From: Rebecca billardiae RCC1528
Lineage: Eukaryota > Haptophyta
Assembly: GCA_965240325.2 (NCBI GenBank)
Contig: OZ251244.1
Coordinates: 248,001 to 312,000, forward strand
Direction of reading: 5' to 3'
DNA length: 64,000 nt
Part shown: one piece after another, positions 1 to 10,729 of the stretch
Position numbering within the stretch: position 1 is the first letter of the stretch
How the letters are laid out: each line of letters starts with the position of its first letter
Made by a program: the position numbers and the translations under genes
The notes under the pieces: generated by a model
Databases searched by the model: none
The model's input: the letters and a program-made list of their open reading frames with translations, nothing else
What the model was told of the DNA's origin: nothing

Positions 1-925
1 AATATGAGCTTGATCATTCATTAATGATAAGTTCTGGCCTCCATCTGGTTAGCCTCTGATATCACGGTATTCTACGCTCAGCGTCGATGAATACACGCAT
101 ATGCTGCTGTATTTTGAGCTCACATATTCGTCACAGTTGGTCCATTTTGAGCGCTATGATCGGCCTGAATATAGCGGCTCAGCTTTTGATATGGTCCTTG
201 GCTATCATACCAATTACTGCCAGCGACCAGCTCGACCAGCTTGGATGCCTTGGAAGCCTCACGTCAGGCGTGCACTGTGCAGCCTGTAGGAAGCCTCGCC
301 GCGGCAGGCAACACGATGTTGGGCGATGCAAGCTCCTCGAGCACACGCTGGAGCGTAGTGGAGAGCCCGTCTTGGGCACACGCAACGCGTGCGATGCTGC
401 ATGCGCATGAGCACGCGCGCACAAGCTGCTAGGCTAATGGTCCTCAAGCTGCCGCACAGCGGTCCCGTCGCGGAGACATCATCGTCACAGAGCGGTCGGA
501 CTACGACTGAAGGCGCCTACAGTCACAGGCTGACACTTACTCTTCTAGGACGATGGATCGCGTGCTGACTAGTCACGCGAGACGCCGGACACCCGCCGCA
601 GGCCATACGCCAGCCCGCGGCGCAGGCCCATTCCGCGATCGCGACCGTTCCGCGGGACCACAGGCACAAGCCGACAGCGCGGATGAGTGAATGACCGGCC
701 CGCCGCCGTCGAGTTGATCATACAGTACTAAAGTATGTCCGATATTCCGAAATCCGATAATAATCTGAATCGTGAGCCGCGCGCCGCTAGTCTGCCACCG
801 CTACCAGCGCCCTGGCTGACGAGTTGTGTGTACCGTACGAGGCATCGGAAGCGCGGCATCGCACGTCGAATCAGCATCAGCAGGCTCACGGCCAGCCGTG
901 CGTGCCAGCCCGCGGCGCGCGCTTA
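1..925. other. intergenic sequence, no gene recognised
   Basis: No reading frame here resembles a known protein, and the short open frames overlap on both strands. Base composition is more balanced in the first 200 bases and around 520-780 than in the GC-rich exons that follow, as expected for non-coding DNA. The stretch lies downstream of the minus-strand transporter gene, so its last few hundred bases probably hold that gene's 3' UTR and polyadenylation region. Confidence 0.5.
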
Positions 926-3273
926 TTATGATGGCGGCTCGGGATGCGGCTCGTCGGCGGGCACCGGCATCATTGGCGCGTCGCGCGGCGCAGACGATGC
1001 GGGCGCACGAGGCGTTCGCGTCGGCGGCCCATGGGACCGCGCGTCGTCGCCGCCACCGGGTGCTGCCGCGCGCGTCGGTGCGGTGATGGGCATTCCGCCT
1101 CCGCCAGCCTGGGCTGCTGCCGCGGGCTCGTCGTCGGCATCGCCGCCGACCGCGGCGTGCGGCGCGGCGCGCGGCGCGGGCTCGTCGGGCGCACCCGCCT
1201 CGGGCTGCTTGCTGTCGAGCGCGCGCGGCATGCACAGCGTGAGCGCCGCGGTGAGCGCGCAGCACAGCGCGACCACGACAAAGACGGCAAAGCGAGACAC
1301 GCCGCACCCGGCCGGCGCGCGCGCGCTCCCGCCGCCGTGCGCGAGCGTGTCGGCTGCGGCCGCGCGCGCGGCCGCGGCGGCGGCGCCGCCGCCGCTGCTC
1401 ACCGCCACCGCGTCCGGGTCGTCCCCGCCGCCCGCCAGCGCGGCCTCCACCGCCTCCTCGGCCGCCTCCGCGCGCACGGCCCCGCTGATGGACCACGCAA
1501 ACAGCGGCGCGCCCGCGGCCGGACCCGCCGCCTTGGCGAGGGCGGAGACGACGGTGGCGACGCCGTTGGCGGTGCCGCGCTTGGGCGCGGGCACGGAGTT
1601 GTTGATGAGCAGGAACATCACCGTGAAGCCCGACGTGGCGACGAAGGACTTGACGTTGAGCGCGAGCACGAGACACAGCCACAGGAGCGGGGGGACCGCC
1701 GCTGGGCCGGGCGGCGGCGCGGCCGACGGCAGCAGTGCCTGCGTCGCAGGGATGGCAAGGGCGGCGACAACGCCGGCCAGCGCGACCACGCGCAGCGTGA
1801 CGCGCGCCCCGAGCGCCCTTGTCAGCGCCGGGAACACCGCGAGCTGGAACAGCACGAGCGGCGGCCCCGTGAGCGCGGCCGCGCTGCCGATCTGCGCCGC
1901 GCTAAAGTCGAGGCAGCCGAGCGCGTACAGCGCGTAGGTTTCGTCAAGCATCAGCTGGGCGAGGGACCACACGCCGTACGGCGTGAGGACGACGAGGAAC
2001 GGGAGGGCGAGGTACCAGCGCGCGGCGGGAGGCGCGGCCGCGGGAGGGCCGCCGGAGCCGCCGCCCGAGTCGTCGCTGTCACTGCCGCCGCCGCCGCCGC
2101 GGCCGCCGCCGCCGCCGCCGCCGCCGCGCGCGGACGGCTGCGCGGCGTCGGCATCCGCGGCCGCCGCCGCAAGCTCGTCCTCCTCGGCGCCCTCCTCGGC
2201 CGTGCCGCCAGCGTCGGCGGCGGCGTCGCCCAGCACGCCAAGCTGCGTGTACGACGCCTTGCCGCCGCCGCCCCCGCCGCCGCTCCCGCCATCACCTTTG
2301 CCGCCGCCGCCGCCGCCGTTGCGCGCTCCGCTGGCCGCGCGCGCGCGGCCGCGCGGGCGGCGCGCGCGCCGCCTCGCCGCGTGCGCCTCCGCCACCGCCG
2401 GCAGCGACTCGGGCAGGCACGCATGCGTGAGCAGTGCGCACCCGCCCGCGATCGCGCTCAGTGCGAGGCAGGGCAGCAGGTACGGGAACAAAGCGAAGAG
2501 GCGCACTCGGCCGAGCGCGCCCAGCCGACCGGACGGGCGGGCGAGCCAGCCGCCTAGCACCGGACCGACCGCCACGCCCACGCCCCACGTCGCGCCGACG
2601 AAGCCCATCGCGCGCGGCTGGTGGCGCTCGGCGAAGAGCTCGCCCACGAGCACCTTCGCCGTGCCGGGGATCCCGCCTCCCAGCAGCCCCATCGCCACGC
2701 GCGCCGCAATCGCCTGCGGCAGAGTCCGGCTCAGCCCGAGCAGCACGGCGGTCGCGGCGATCCCGCCGTTGCCCCACACCATCACGGGCTTGCGCCCGCG
2801 CACGTCGGAGAGCCAGCCCCACGGCACGGCCGACACCGTGCGCCCGAGCATCATGCCTGCGCGCCACACGCAGCGCAGGGCGGCACGGGGTGCGTTGCAC
2901 TCTCCAACGCCCGTGCTCCCCAGCGCGTCGGGTCGCGCGCGCGCACGCCGCGCACACCGGCAGCGATGTAGCCCGCCCAGTACCCCGCCTCTGCCGCCGC
3001 GCAGCCCGTGATGTCCATCACCATCCAGCCGACAAACGCTGCGCGCGCGAGAGAGAGGGAGATGGGGGGAGGGGGCTGGCCGGCAGCGCTGAGCGATCCG
3101 CGCGCTCGAGAGCCGCACGGTGACGCACGGCATCGCGGCGCGTGGCGCGCACGGAAGACGAGGGTGAATGACGCGGAGTTGGCGAGCAGGTCGACCGCGA
3201 CGAGCAGCGCCAGCCCGAGCGGGAAGTCATCCTCGTCGGAGGCAGCGCCTCGAGCGTGCTGATGAGCCGCCAT
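926..3273 (-). CDS. ZIFL-type major facilitator superfamily transporter, three exons
   Basis: Exons are 3273-3153, 3038-2958 and 2856-926. Both introns are GT-AG, both joins keep the frame, and the product is 710 residues. The short first two exons give a cytosolic N-terminus, TM1 and the stretch FPFVGWMVMDITG. Exon 3 opens with a family-typical stretch containing the MFS motif A GWLSDVRGRKPV. Later, INNSVPAPKRGTANGVA and AAGPAAGAPLFAWS match the second-half signature of zinc-induced-facilitator-like (ZIFL) proteins. A long Gly/Ser/Asp-rich loop of about 150 residues separates the two six-helix halves, and the C-terminal tail is disordered. ZIFL proteins are proton-coupled exporters of metal chelates, potassium or auxin; the substrate here cannot be read from sequence. 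Membrane location is certain in kind, plasma membrane or vacuole unresolved. Confidence 0.88.
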
Positions 3274-3843
3274 GCTGCCCGTGCAATCCCTATGTATCAT
3301 TCGTCGAATCGTCGTCAAGACGTCACCGTGGAGACGACGAATCGACGATCGGTTGGCGGCGGCCATCGGTGGCGAGCCTTTGGGCGTCGTGGGCAAGACG
3401 CTCACGGCGCTGCTCGTCGCCGACCAGTACGAACGCGCGCTCTTCGTCGTGCCGCGGGGCTCGATCGACGCCTGGTACACGACTGCGCGCGACTGCTTCC
3501 CTGGGCGCGGCGTGCGTGCCGTGTGCGAGGCTCGCATGGCGCCGCTTCCGACTCCATCGCGCGAGCGCGTATCACGACGATATCGGATTACGGATGATCC
3601 TACGAGTCTGTACGGCAGTGTAGTCGTAGCCGTAGACGAGTCCGCCCGCGGGCTCGGGGCCGGTGGCGGTATGGCAGTAGTGGCACTGACTCAGTCGTGG
3701 GCCCCGCGCCGTAGGCCACTAGGCCGGACACAGGCGGCAGCATTCATGAGCAGGGCGGGCCGCGCACGTCGTCTTCGACGGGCCCGGACGCCAGCAGTGC
3801 TCACTCAGCAGCGGGGTCACCGCACGGATCATCTGCGTCGTCG
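3274..3843 (+). pseudogene. intergenic stretch with a relic of an SNF2/D6-like helicase N-terminus
   Basis: In plus frame, about 3345-3545 encodes a stretch with Walker A-like GVVGKTLTALLVA followed by ALFVVPRGSIDAWYTTARD. This order and spacing are those of motifs I and Ia of SNF2/DEXH superfamily-2 helicases, including the D6-type helicases of large DNA viruses. The match ends near 3550 and no motif II-VI follows, so this is a fragment rather than a working gene. The rest of the stretch separates the start of the transporter gene from the stop of the next minus-strand gene and must also contain the transporter's promoter. Chance similarity in GC-rich DNA is possible, although two consecutive motifs make it less likely. 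Confidence 0.4.
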
Positions 3844-5172
3844 TCATCGCCGTCGACGCCGCCGCGTGAGGTGCCCGCGCGGCTCCCCGTGCAGCGCAGC
3901 ATACGAGTCCGGTGGGCACACGATCAGCCGGTTGTACGGCGTCTGCGGGAGCGGGCTGCCGGGCTGCCAGTCTGCTGGCAAGGCCCGGCCTGATGACCTC
4001 TCGCGCCGTTGCCGCTGCTTCCGGACGGCGTCCTCGCGCCGCTTGAAGAGGTCCGCTGGGAGCAGCCGCTGCATCAGCGCCCAGTCCTCTCCGCCCGGAC
4101 TCCGCTGCCGCTCGCACCCCCTCGTCCCCTTCTCGACGTACTGCACGCGCTGGAGCGGGCTGCAGCAGTAGTGTGGCGTGTGGTCGAACGGCGCGTAGCA
4201 CATCATGTACACCTTCAGCAGCTTCTCGTCGACCATGTGGAAGTTGCACGCGGGCGGGAGCACCTGCGGCATGCAGCGCATGCGCCAGAGCGCGCCCAGC
4301 TTCTCCCACGCCGCCATGTACACGTCCATCGCGGCGGAGGTGCCGACGGCGCTCTGGTCGCTCACCATGGCGGCCGGCCACGCGCTGCTGTGGAAGAACG
4401 GGCGCGGCTGGGCGGCCGGGTCGCGGCCGTGCTCGAGCACGCGGCGGATGGCGCGGACGAAGGTCGGGTACGTCGGGTGCGCGCAGCCGAAGTCGGGCCG
4501 CACCTTCGCCACCGCGTCGTACCGCCGCCCCATCGCCGCCTCCGCGCTGCGCTTGGCGCGATAGCACTGCCACACCTTGCGCGTGTTGGGCAGCGTCGAG
4601 CCGTAGTGCTTCGGGTTGTTCTCGAAGAGCTTGTACGGCAGCTCGACGCCGTGGAAGGCGCGCGAGACGTTGGGGGGCATCTGCTCCACGCGCACGTGCC
4701 GCAGCCTCGGGCCGTACAGCGCGTGGAAGTCGGCGCGCAGCTCGGCGCCCGTGTCGTCCGCGCGCAAGCGCAGCCGCTCGCGCCTCGACACGCCCACGCG
4801 CGTCCACGTCTCGACGAAGATGTCCGCGTCCCACGCCGAGTTGTTCAGCACGTGCGTGCGGAAGTTGGGCAGGAAGTCGGCGATGTGATTCCGGAAGAGG
4901 CCGACGATGCACACGGCGATCAGCGGCTTGGCCTCGGCGCCGCCAGCGCCGGGCGCGCCCATGGCGGCGCGGTGTGCGGCCGCGCTCCGAGGCTCGCCGG
5001 AGGCGCCGGCAGTCCAGTCCTCCGCCGAGAACGAGGCTGCCGCGTCACGCGCCGCGCCCAGCGCAGACGCGGCATGCTCCAACGCGAGCAATCCTGCGAG
5101 CCACCACGGGACCGCCAACGACCTCGTCCGCGATGCATATTCTGCCATCGTGCCGGCCGGGGCCGCCGGCAA
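3844..5172 (-). CDS. putative Golgi glycosyltransferase, single exon
   Basis: The 442-residue product has a hydrophobic segment near residues 18-40 that could act as a signal anchor, giving a type II topology with a lumenal catalytic domain. The domain begins with a beta strand IAVCIVGLFRN (85-95), then ADIFVETW (116-123) and, after a Tyr-Asp pair, AKVRPDFG (222-229). This order (VCIxGxxR, then ADIFxxTW, then YDxxxKxRPD) is that of the poorly named algal and giant-virus glycosyltransferase-like proteins related to the WavE type. Acceptor and donor are unknown. Several cysteines near 330-360 may form lumenal disulfides. The C-terminus is Arg-rich. Methionine 9 (position 5148) is an alternative start. 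The next gene upstream on the same strand ends at 5331. Confidence 0.7.
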   Translation of the reverse strand: MPAAPAGTMAEYASRTRSLAVPWWLAGLLALEHAASALGAARDAAASFSAEDWTAGASGEPRSAAAHRAAMGAPGAGGAEAKPLIAVCIVGLFRNHIADFLPNFRTHVLNNSAWDADIFVETWTRVGVSRRERLRLRADDTGAELRADFHALYGPRLRHVRVEQMPPNVSRAFHGVELPYKLFENNPKHYGSTLPNTRKVWQCYRAKRSAEAAMGRRYDAVAKVRPDFGCAHPTYPTFVRAIRRVLEHGRDPAAQPRPFFHSSAWPAAMVSDQSAVGTSAAMDVYMAAWEKLGALWRMRCMPQVLPPACNFHMVDEKLLKVYMMCYAPFDHTPHYCCSPLQRVQYVEKGTRGCERQRSPGGEDWALMQRLLPADLFKRREDAVRKQRQRRERSSGRALPADWQPGSPLPQTPYNRLIVCPPDSYAALHGEPRGHLTRRRRRR

Positions 5173-5330
5173 ATCGTCCGGTCGTCACTCGTCGAGCATG
5201 CAGTTTCATTCTTAAACGAGGACCTGCCTGAGCTGTGTGCGTCTCTTAATTCTTAGTAGGATAGAGATTGGCGGCGGACGCGATCATCGATCAGCGAACG
5301 ACGATGCTGAGTCACTCTGCTGAGTCGGCG

Positions 5331-8300
5331 CTACAAGAGCGTCTGCTGGCTGAACGGCACCTGCTGGTCCGCGTCCGCGCCGCTGGGAACGCCTGCCGCC
5401 ATCGTCGATGATGCGGGCGCGCCGCCGCCATCTGCGTCGGCCCCAGCCGGCCGCTCCGCGGCGCCGTCGGCCGGTTGCGCCGCAGAGCTGGCGCGCGCGG
5501 CGGGTGGCCAGGTGCGCTGGGCGGCTGCGGCTGCCGACGGCATGGCACTCGCTGCGGGCGGCGGCGTGGGGGCGGCGCCTTCGACCGCCCAGCGGGAGCG
5601 CAGCGCACGCACCGCCGACGCGTGCGCCCTGCCCTCCAGCTCAGACGGCTCAGCAGGCTCGGCACCAGCCTCCCGACCCACCGCTGCCGGGTGCGCCAGC
5701 GCGGGCGGCGCGGCGGCCGTGGCGAGCGCGGCCGGCGGCGCCGCCGCGCGGCCCGCCACCGCGCCGGCGCCCGGCGCGCCGGGCGCGGGCGCAGGCGCAG
5801 GCGCCTCCACCGCCGCCGCCGCCGCTGGCTCGAGCCGCGCCGTCCCGCGCGCGGCCTCTGCGCCGCCGCCGCCCGCGCCCGTCACGCCAGCCACCGCCAC
5901 CCCGCCGCCCGGAGCGGGCGCGCCCGGCGGCAGTGGCGCGTCTGCGCACGCGCACGCCTCCGGCTGGGCAGAGCCGCGCTGCTGCGAGTGCGCCGAGTGC
6001 AGCGACTCCGCCAGCGGCGAGGGCGCGCCGCCCGCCGGCTGGGGCGAGGCGGCAGCGCCTGCTGCGTGGGTGTCAGGCGCAGCGCCGGGCGCGGAGGTGC
6101 CGGCGGCGAGGATGGCGGCGGCGGCCTTCGCCGCGACGCCCGCCGCACCTCCTCCGCCCAGCCGGCCGCTCGGCGCGTCCGCCGCCCCCTCCTCCTCCCC
6201 CTCCGCCTCGGGCACCCGGCCTGAGTGCATTGGCAGTGTGAGGGTGGGCGGCCCGCCGAGCGCCTCGAGGGCGGGCGAGGCCTCGGAGCCACTCGAGGGC
6301 TGCACGCGCACGCACAGCGCGCGCTCGCCCGCCGGCGCGCGCTCGCACCATGTGCGCTGCTGCTGCGGCGGCTGCTGCGGCGGCTGCTGCCCGGCCGCGC
6401 TCGCGTCGCCGTGCGCCGCGTGAAAAGACGCGCGCGGCGGCGTCCACGCGTCGCGCGGCGGCCCTGCGCTCGCCGCTGCGGGGAAGGCGGCGGCGGCGGC
6501 GGCGGCGGGCGGCGGCAGCGCGCCGCGCCCGCCGGCGCGCGCTGGCGGGCACCACGGCGGCGGCGGCAGCGCCACAACCGCCGCCTCATCCGAGGCCGCC
6601 GCGCCGCCGTCAGCGCGCCGCGCGCCCAGCGGTGCGGCCGTGCTCGCGCCCGCGCCCGTCCCCGCCTCCGCGCCCGCAGCTCGGGCGGGCAGGCGGCCGT
6701 GTGCCGTGGCGGCGGCAGCGGCGGCGCCCGTGTCGCGGCCGCCCGCGCTGCGCGCCGCGCCCGCCGCGCCAGCCACGCGGCCGAAAAAACCACCGCCGCA
6801 GCCGCCGCCGCCGCCAACGCCTGCTGCCTTGTCGCGCGCGGCGTGCTTCAAATCGGCAGGCGCGGCGCCGCCCGCACGCCCGCCGCCCGCCGCGGCGTCG
6901 GGCCGTGCGCGCGTGCGCCAGTAGTGCAGCAGCCCGGCGCCGCCCGCGCACATGGCCAGGGCGCACACCACCACGCCGAGCCACGGCAGCGCGGGCGTGG
7001 GGGGCTCCGCAGCGCGCAGGGGCTCGAGCGCAGCCATCGGCAGCGGCGGCGGCGGCGCGGGCGGCGCGCTCGGCGGCGCCGGCGCCGCGCAGCCCGGCGC
7101 GCACTTCTCCCAGCGGCTGTCCCAGGGACGGCTCGGGTCCTCGTCCACGACGCACCAATCGTACGTGGCCCACTCGCGCGAGCAGCCGCTGAAGCGGTAG
7201 CCGCGGTACGACCAGCTGGGCAGGCAGCGCCGGCCGCTGAGCGTCGCGCGCGCGCACTCCGCTCCGGAGCCGAGGGTGACACAGCCCGCGCGGCACCTGT
7301 CGACGCGCACGCGCACGCGCGCACGCAGAGCAGGGGCGGGCGGGCGAGAGGGCGGGGCGTCAGCGCCACTCCGCTGGGCTCGGCGCGCCGGCCGCGCTCG
7401 CACGCGGCCCCCCATGCGCGCCCCCCCGCGCGTGCGCACCCGACCCCCTACCCCGAGCCCTCACCGAGCGCGCCGCCCTCCCCCGCGCGTGCGCGCGCGT
7501 GCGCGTGCGCTCACCGACCCCACGCCCTAACCCTACCCCGTACCCCTACCCCCGCGCGTGCGCGCGCATGTGCGCTCGCCACCCCCACGCCCTAACCCTG
7601 CCCCCTACCCCTACCCCCGCGCGTGCGTTGCGCTCACCAGCCCCACGCCTGCCGGCTGCGCGTCTGGCACCACTCGCGCCCGACAAAGGAGCCTGCCGAG
7701 ACGCACTGGTGCATCGTGGCGCCCTTGTACGTCCACGTGTCGAGGCAGCGCATGCCCCAGTCCGTCATGCGCTGGCACCGCCGCTCCGCCGGCTGCGCCG
7801 CCGCGTGCGGCGGCGGCGGCGGCGGCGACGCGCCCGCCGTCTCGTCCGCGCCGCGCCTGCACGCCGCCGGCAGCGCCGCGCAGTAGTCCCACGCCGTGGC
7901 GAGGAGCGGCGCGCGCGCGCGCGCGGCGTGCGCGGCGTCCGGCGCGTCCGGCGGCCCCGCCGCACCCCCGCCGCGCGCCGCCTCCGCGTCACTGTCCGCC
8001 TCCGCCGTGGCCGTGGCGCACCACTCCGCCCGTCCAAGGTGGGTGGAGCAACCTCGGTAGATCACGCCGCCAAACTGCCAGCGCTCGAGGCAGCGCGCGC
8101 CGGACTTGGCGAGGCGCGGGCAGGTGCGCGGCGCGTCCTCCGCGCACCCCGCCGCGCACATCCCCCAGCCGCCGCGCCAGTCGCCCGTGACGGCCGTGAC
8201 GCACCACTCCTGCCCCGGCACGAACGAGTTGTTGCGCGTGCAGCCGGCGTACGCGGCGCCCTCGAAGGCCCAGCGCGGGGCGCACTCCTGCCCGTCGGTG

Positions 8301-8365
8301 GTGACGCGCGTGCACGCGCCCGTGAGCGCCAGCACCGCCGCGCCCGCGCCCGCCGCGAGCAGCAT
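5331..8365 (-). CDS. single-pass membrane protein with four fibronectin type II-like repeats
   Basis: Exons are 8365-7638 and 7296-5331; the GT-AG join is in phase and gives 897 residues. The start at 8365 was chosen because MLLAAGAGAAVLALTG is a good signal peptide; an upstream ATG at 8521 would bury it. Four Cys/Trp-rich modules follow at about 25-75, 88-170, 203-248 and 255-312. They carry patterns such as GQECAPRWAFEG, then a Tyr/Met-x-x-Cys strand, then EWC, and end in WGxCxxGC. This resembles the FN2/kringle-like fold (collagen- or glycan-binding in animals). Residues 347-369 form a transmembrane helix. The remaining ~530 residues are low-complexity Ala/Gly/Pro/Ser sequence that may hide further introns. 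The intron splits repeats 3 and 4 and contains telomere-like tracts. A cell-surface adhesion or binding role is inference. Confidence 0.75.
7440..7625. repeat. telomere-like C-rich tracts within the intron of the FN2-like gene
   Basis: The plus strand carries several CCCTAACCCT tracts joined to degenerate TACCCCTACCCC runs. Blocks near 7526-7560 and 7590-7621 form an imperfect tandem copy, each ending in CCCCCGCGCGTGCG. The gene is on the minus strand, so its RNA would carry the G-rich GGGTTAGGG version. Confidence 0.85.
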
Positions 8366-8725
8366 CGTCGGCGTGACGGCCGGCCCGCCGCCTGGAATGG
8401 GGCGAGAGACGACGAGGGCGGCCGCAAGACGGCAGAAAGGGGCGGCTGGCAGAGCAGACGGCAAGGCCGGCCGTTTCCTGCTGCACACCCGCGCAGCGGC
8501 GCAGGCGCACTGGCAAGTCACCTCGTCCTGTGCTCGCTGAGTCGCTGACGACTGTGAGTGTGACGATTGACTCCGTTAACAGCAAGCGCGCCCGAACCGA
8601 TCCGCGTGCCGCGCTGTCAAGGCGCGCGGGCGACGACTACCGCCATCACCGCTCATCACACGACGACGGCGCACTACAGTGTGTAGTTACGACGACGCTG
8701 CGCTCGTCGCCGTCGGCTCATACTA
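8366..8725. other. intergenic; upstream region of the FN2-like gene
   Basis: No gene is visible. The stretch separates the FN2-like gene start from the stop of the methyltransferase gene on the same strand. It should hold the promoter and 5' UTR of the former and the 3' UTR of the latter. No TATA box or other defined site was recognised. Confidence 0.5.
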
Positions 8726-9508
8726 CTAATGCCCACGGCCGAGCAATGGGACCGCGTCAGCATGAGCAGCCGCAGCGCCGGCTCCGCGCCTCTCGAGCAC
8801 ATAGTACTTCTGGTTCGGGCTGTACCGCTTGCTGCGCCAGTGCACGCCGACGCCGCGGCCCTTGATGTGCGTGTACACGCGGCCCTCGTCGCTCAGCGCG
8901 AACCCCGCGCACTCGCGCCCGAACAGCCCCCTCCACTCCTCGTCCGTGCGGAACACGCCCTGCGGGTCGTGGATGCGGTTGATGCGCTGCGCGAGGGAGT
9001 TTCCCGGAACGGACAGGTCCTCGATGACGAGGATGTAGCGGCGGGCGACGCGCGCGGCCTCGCGGAGCAGCGCGGGCGTGTGCGCCGCCGCGTGGTGCAG
9101 CACCGACATGAACGACACCGCGTCGAACGAGCGCGCGCCCTCGGGCAGCCGCTCGCCGTCGAAGAAGTGCACGCGCAGCGGCGAGCTCACAATCTCGGCG
9201 CACTGGTACGAGTGCGCGATGTCGTACGCGACGACGCGCACGCCGTGCCGGGCCATCAGCCACGCGTCCAGGAAGCCGTGCCCCGCGCCCACGTCGAGCA
9301 GCGCGCTGCCCTCGCGCCACAGCCCGGGCACGTGCATCTGCGACTCCAGCGCATACCGCATGTGCGCTTTGAATGAGATGAAGTCAAAGTACGGCTGGTG
9401 GAACTCGCCGCGCAGCCGCGGCGTGGTGCCGAGCGAGTCACGGCGCGGAGGACCAAGAACTTCCCGAGGCTTTGAACTTGTTTTTTCAGTCCCACACTCC
9501 CACCCCAC
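8726..9508 (-). CDS. class I SAM-dependent methyltransferase
   Basis: A single-exon frame of 260 residues. Motif I LLDVGAGHGF (70-79) is the SAM-binding loop. VVAYDI supplies the acidic residue at position 96 that binds the ribose hydroxyls. FDAVSFMSVLHH (128-139) is the motif following strand 4, typical of the Methyltransf_11/ubiE-type fold. YILVIEDL (158-165) is a strand 5 candidate. The N-terminal ~45 residues lack a clear targeting signal. The substrate is unknown; small-molecule methylation is the usual role of this subfamily. The start is 59 bp from the stop of the next minus-strand gene, so the two are packed head to tail. An upstream exon cannot be excluded. Confidence 0.82.
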   Translation of the reverse strand: MGWECGTEKTSSKPREVLGPPRRDSLGTTPRLRGEFHQPYFDFISFKAHMRYALESQMHVPGLWREGSALLDVGAGHGFLDAWLMARHGVRVVAYDIAHSYQCAEIVSSPLRVHFFDGERLPEGARSFDAVSFMSVLHHAAAHTPALLREAARVARRYILVIEDLSVPGNSLAQRINRIHDPQGVFRTDEEWRGLFGRECAGFALSDEGRVYTHIKGRGVGVHWRSKRYSPNQKYYVLERRGAGAAAAHADAVPLLGRGH

Positions 9509-9567
9509 CCGTGCTCGTCGGACCGTGCCGCCCGCCTACGCACGGCGCAGTGGCCCCCCCACGCCTG

Positions 9568-10623
9568 CTACTTGTGCACGAACGCGACGCGCGCTTCGCC
9601 CTGCTCCCCGCCGCCGCCCTCGTGCGCGCCGAAGCGCGAGTGCAGCGGCGGCCCCGTGAGCAGCCGGCCGAAAGGGCGGAAGTAGGTGTGGCCGATGCCG
9701 TTGAACGCCGGCGTGTTGGCGTTGGCGAAGCCGCCCGAGCGCGCGTCGGCGCAGCCCATCGCGCCGAGCGCGAGGCACAGCGCCAGCCGCACCACTGGGC
9801 ACCGCCCGCCGAGCACGCCCGGATTGAGCAGCCGGCCGGAGCTGCGCACCGCCGCCTCCACCGCCGCGGCATCAAAGCGGCGCGGCGCAAACGCGCCGCC
9901 GCCGAGCAGCGCGCGCAGCTTGGCGAGCGCGCGGTCGGCGCGCGCGTCGGCGCCGTCGTCCAGCCCGATCCGCTCCGAGCCGACGAGCAGCGCGTCCGCG
10001 CGCGCCGCGCCGCCCAGCACCTCGTGCGGCGGCGCGGGCACACGCACGTCCGCGCCGTCCGTGAGCGCGCACAGCGTGCCGGTCGGCGGCGGCGCGGCGA
10101 GCAGCTCGGAGAGGGCCATGGCGTAGCGCACGTCGTTGTTGGAGAGGGTGCCCTCGTTGGGCACGCGGACGAAGCGCACCACGCCCGGCACCGCGTGCGC
10201 CGCGACGAACCCCTCGGACAGCGCGTCGTGGAACACGAGCGCCTCAGCCATCCCCGAGCGCGCGCCGCCGAGCGCGAGCACGGATTCGTACCACGGGCGG
10301 ATGAAGGAGAGCTGGTCGGGCAGGGGCTGCGCGTGGTCGGCCTGGGGCTGGGGCTTGGTGGTGAGGTACGTCGTCATGAGCAGCGTCGAGTTCGCGCGCG
10401 CGGGCTCGGCGCTCGCGCGCACGCCGTCCGCGTGCGCGGCGGCGCAGCGCGGCCACGGGTCCGCGCACGCGCGGCTGCGGCGCGCGAAGCGGAGGAGGAA
10501 GGCGAGCCACGCGCCGAGGGCGAGCGCGGCGGCGAGGCGGAGCAGCCATCGCGCCGCCGACGGCCGGCGCCGCTCGCGCCGCGCCGCGCCGCGCCCCGCC
10601 GGCCGCGCGAGCGGCAAAAGCAT
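9568..10623 (-). CDS. type II membrane protein with glycosyltransferase-like motifs
   Basis: A single-exon frame of 351 residues with a positively charged N-terminus and one transmembrane segment at 25-46, the layout of Golgi type II enzymes. The lumenal part contains SNNDVRYAMA (161-170), the acidic TDGADVRV (188-195, a possible metal/nucleotide-sugar DxD site) and LLNPGVLGG (265-273). The last is like the NAGxxGG element of GT-A folds. NANTPAFNGIGH lies near the C-terminus. I do not recognise a named family, and glycosyltransferase is an inference from motif order. The gene is divergent from the plus-strand coiled-coil gene that begins about 107 bp away. Confidence 0.6.
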   Translation of the reverse strand: MLLPLARPAGRGAARRERRRPSAARWLLRLAAALALGAWLAFLLRFARRSRACADPWPRCAAAHADGVRASAEPARANSTLLMTTYLTTKPQPQADHAQPLPDQLSFIRPWYESVLALGGARSGMAEALVFHDALSEGFVAAHAVPGVVRFVRVPNEGTLSNNDVRYAMALSELLAAPPPTGTLCALTDGADVRVPAPPHEVLGGAARADALLVGSERIGLDDGADARADRALAKLRALLGGGAFAPRRFDAAAVEAAVRSSGRLLNPGVLGGRCPVVRLALCLALGAMGCADARSGGFANANTPAFNGIGHTYFRPFGRLLTGPPLHSRFGAHEGGGGEQGEARVAFVHK

Positions 10624-10729
10624 CGCCTAGCGCACGTGGGCTGCCATCGTGTGGAGGCACCCGCCCGTCCAGCCGGAGCGCGGGGCGGCGCATGTTGAAG
10701 ATTTGAACGGGCGGAGGCTGCCCAGCAGG
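10624..10729. promoter_or_regulatory. presumed bidirectional promoter between divergent genes
   Basis: Only about 106 bp separate the start codon of the minus-strand type II membrane protein and that of the plus-strand coiled-coil gene. Both genes' core promoters and 5' UTRs must lie here or overlap coding sequence. The only AT-richer part is around 10690-10710. No TATA box was seen. Confidence 0.35.

Noticed and set aside
10649-10729. Earlier ATG (10649) for the coiled-coil gene
   Set aside because: It would leave almost no room for the divergent promoter, and the added 27 residues look non-coding; it cannot be fully excluded.
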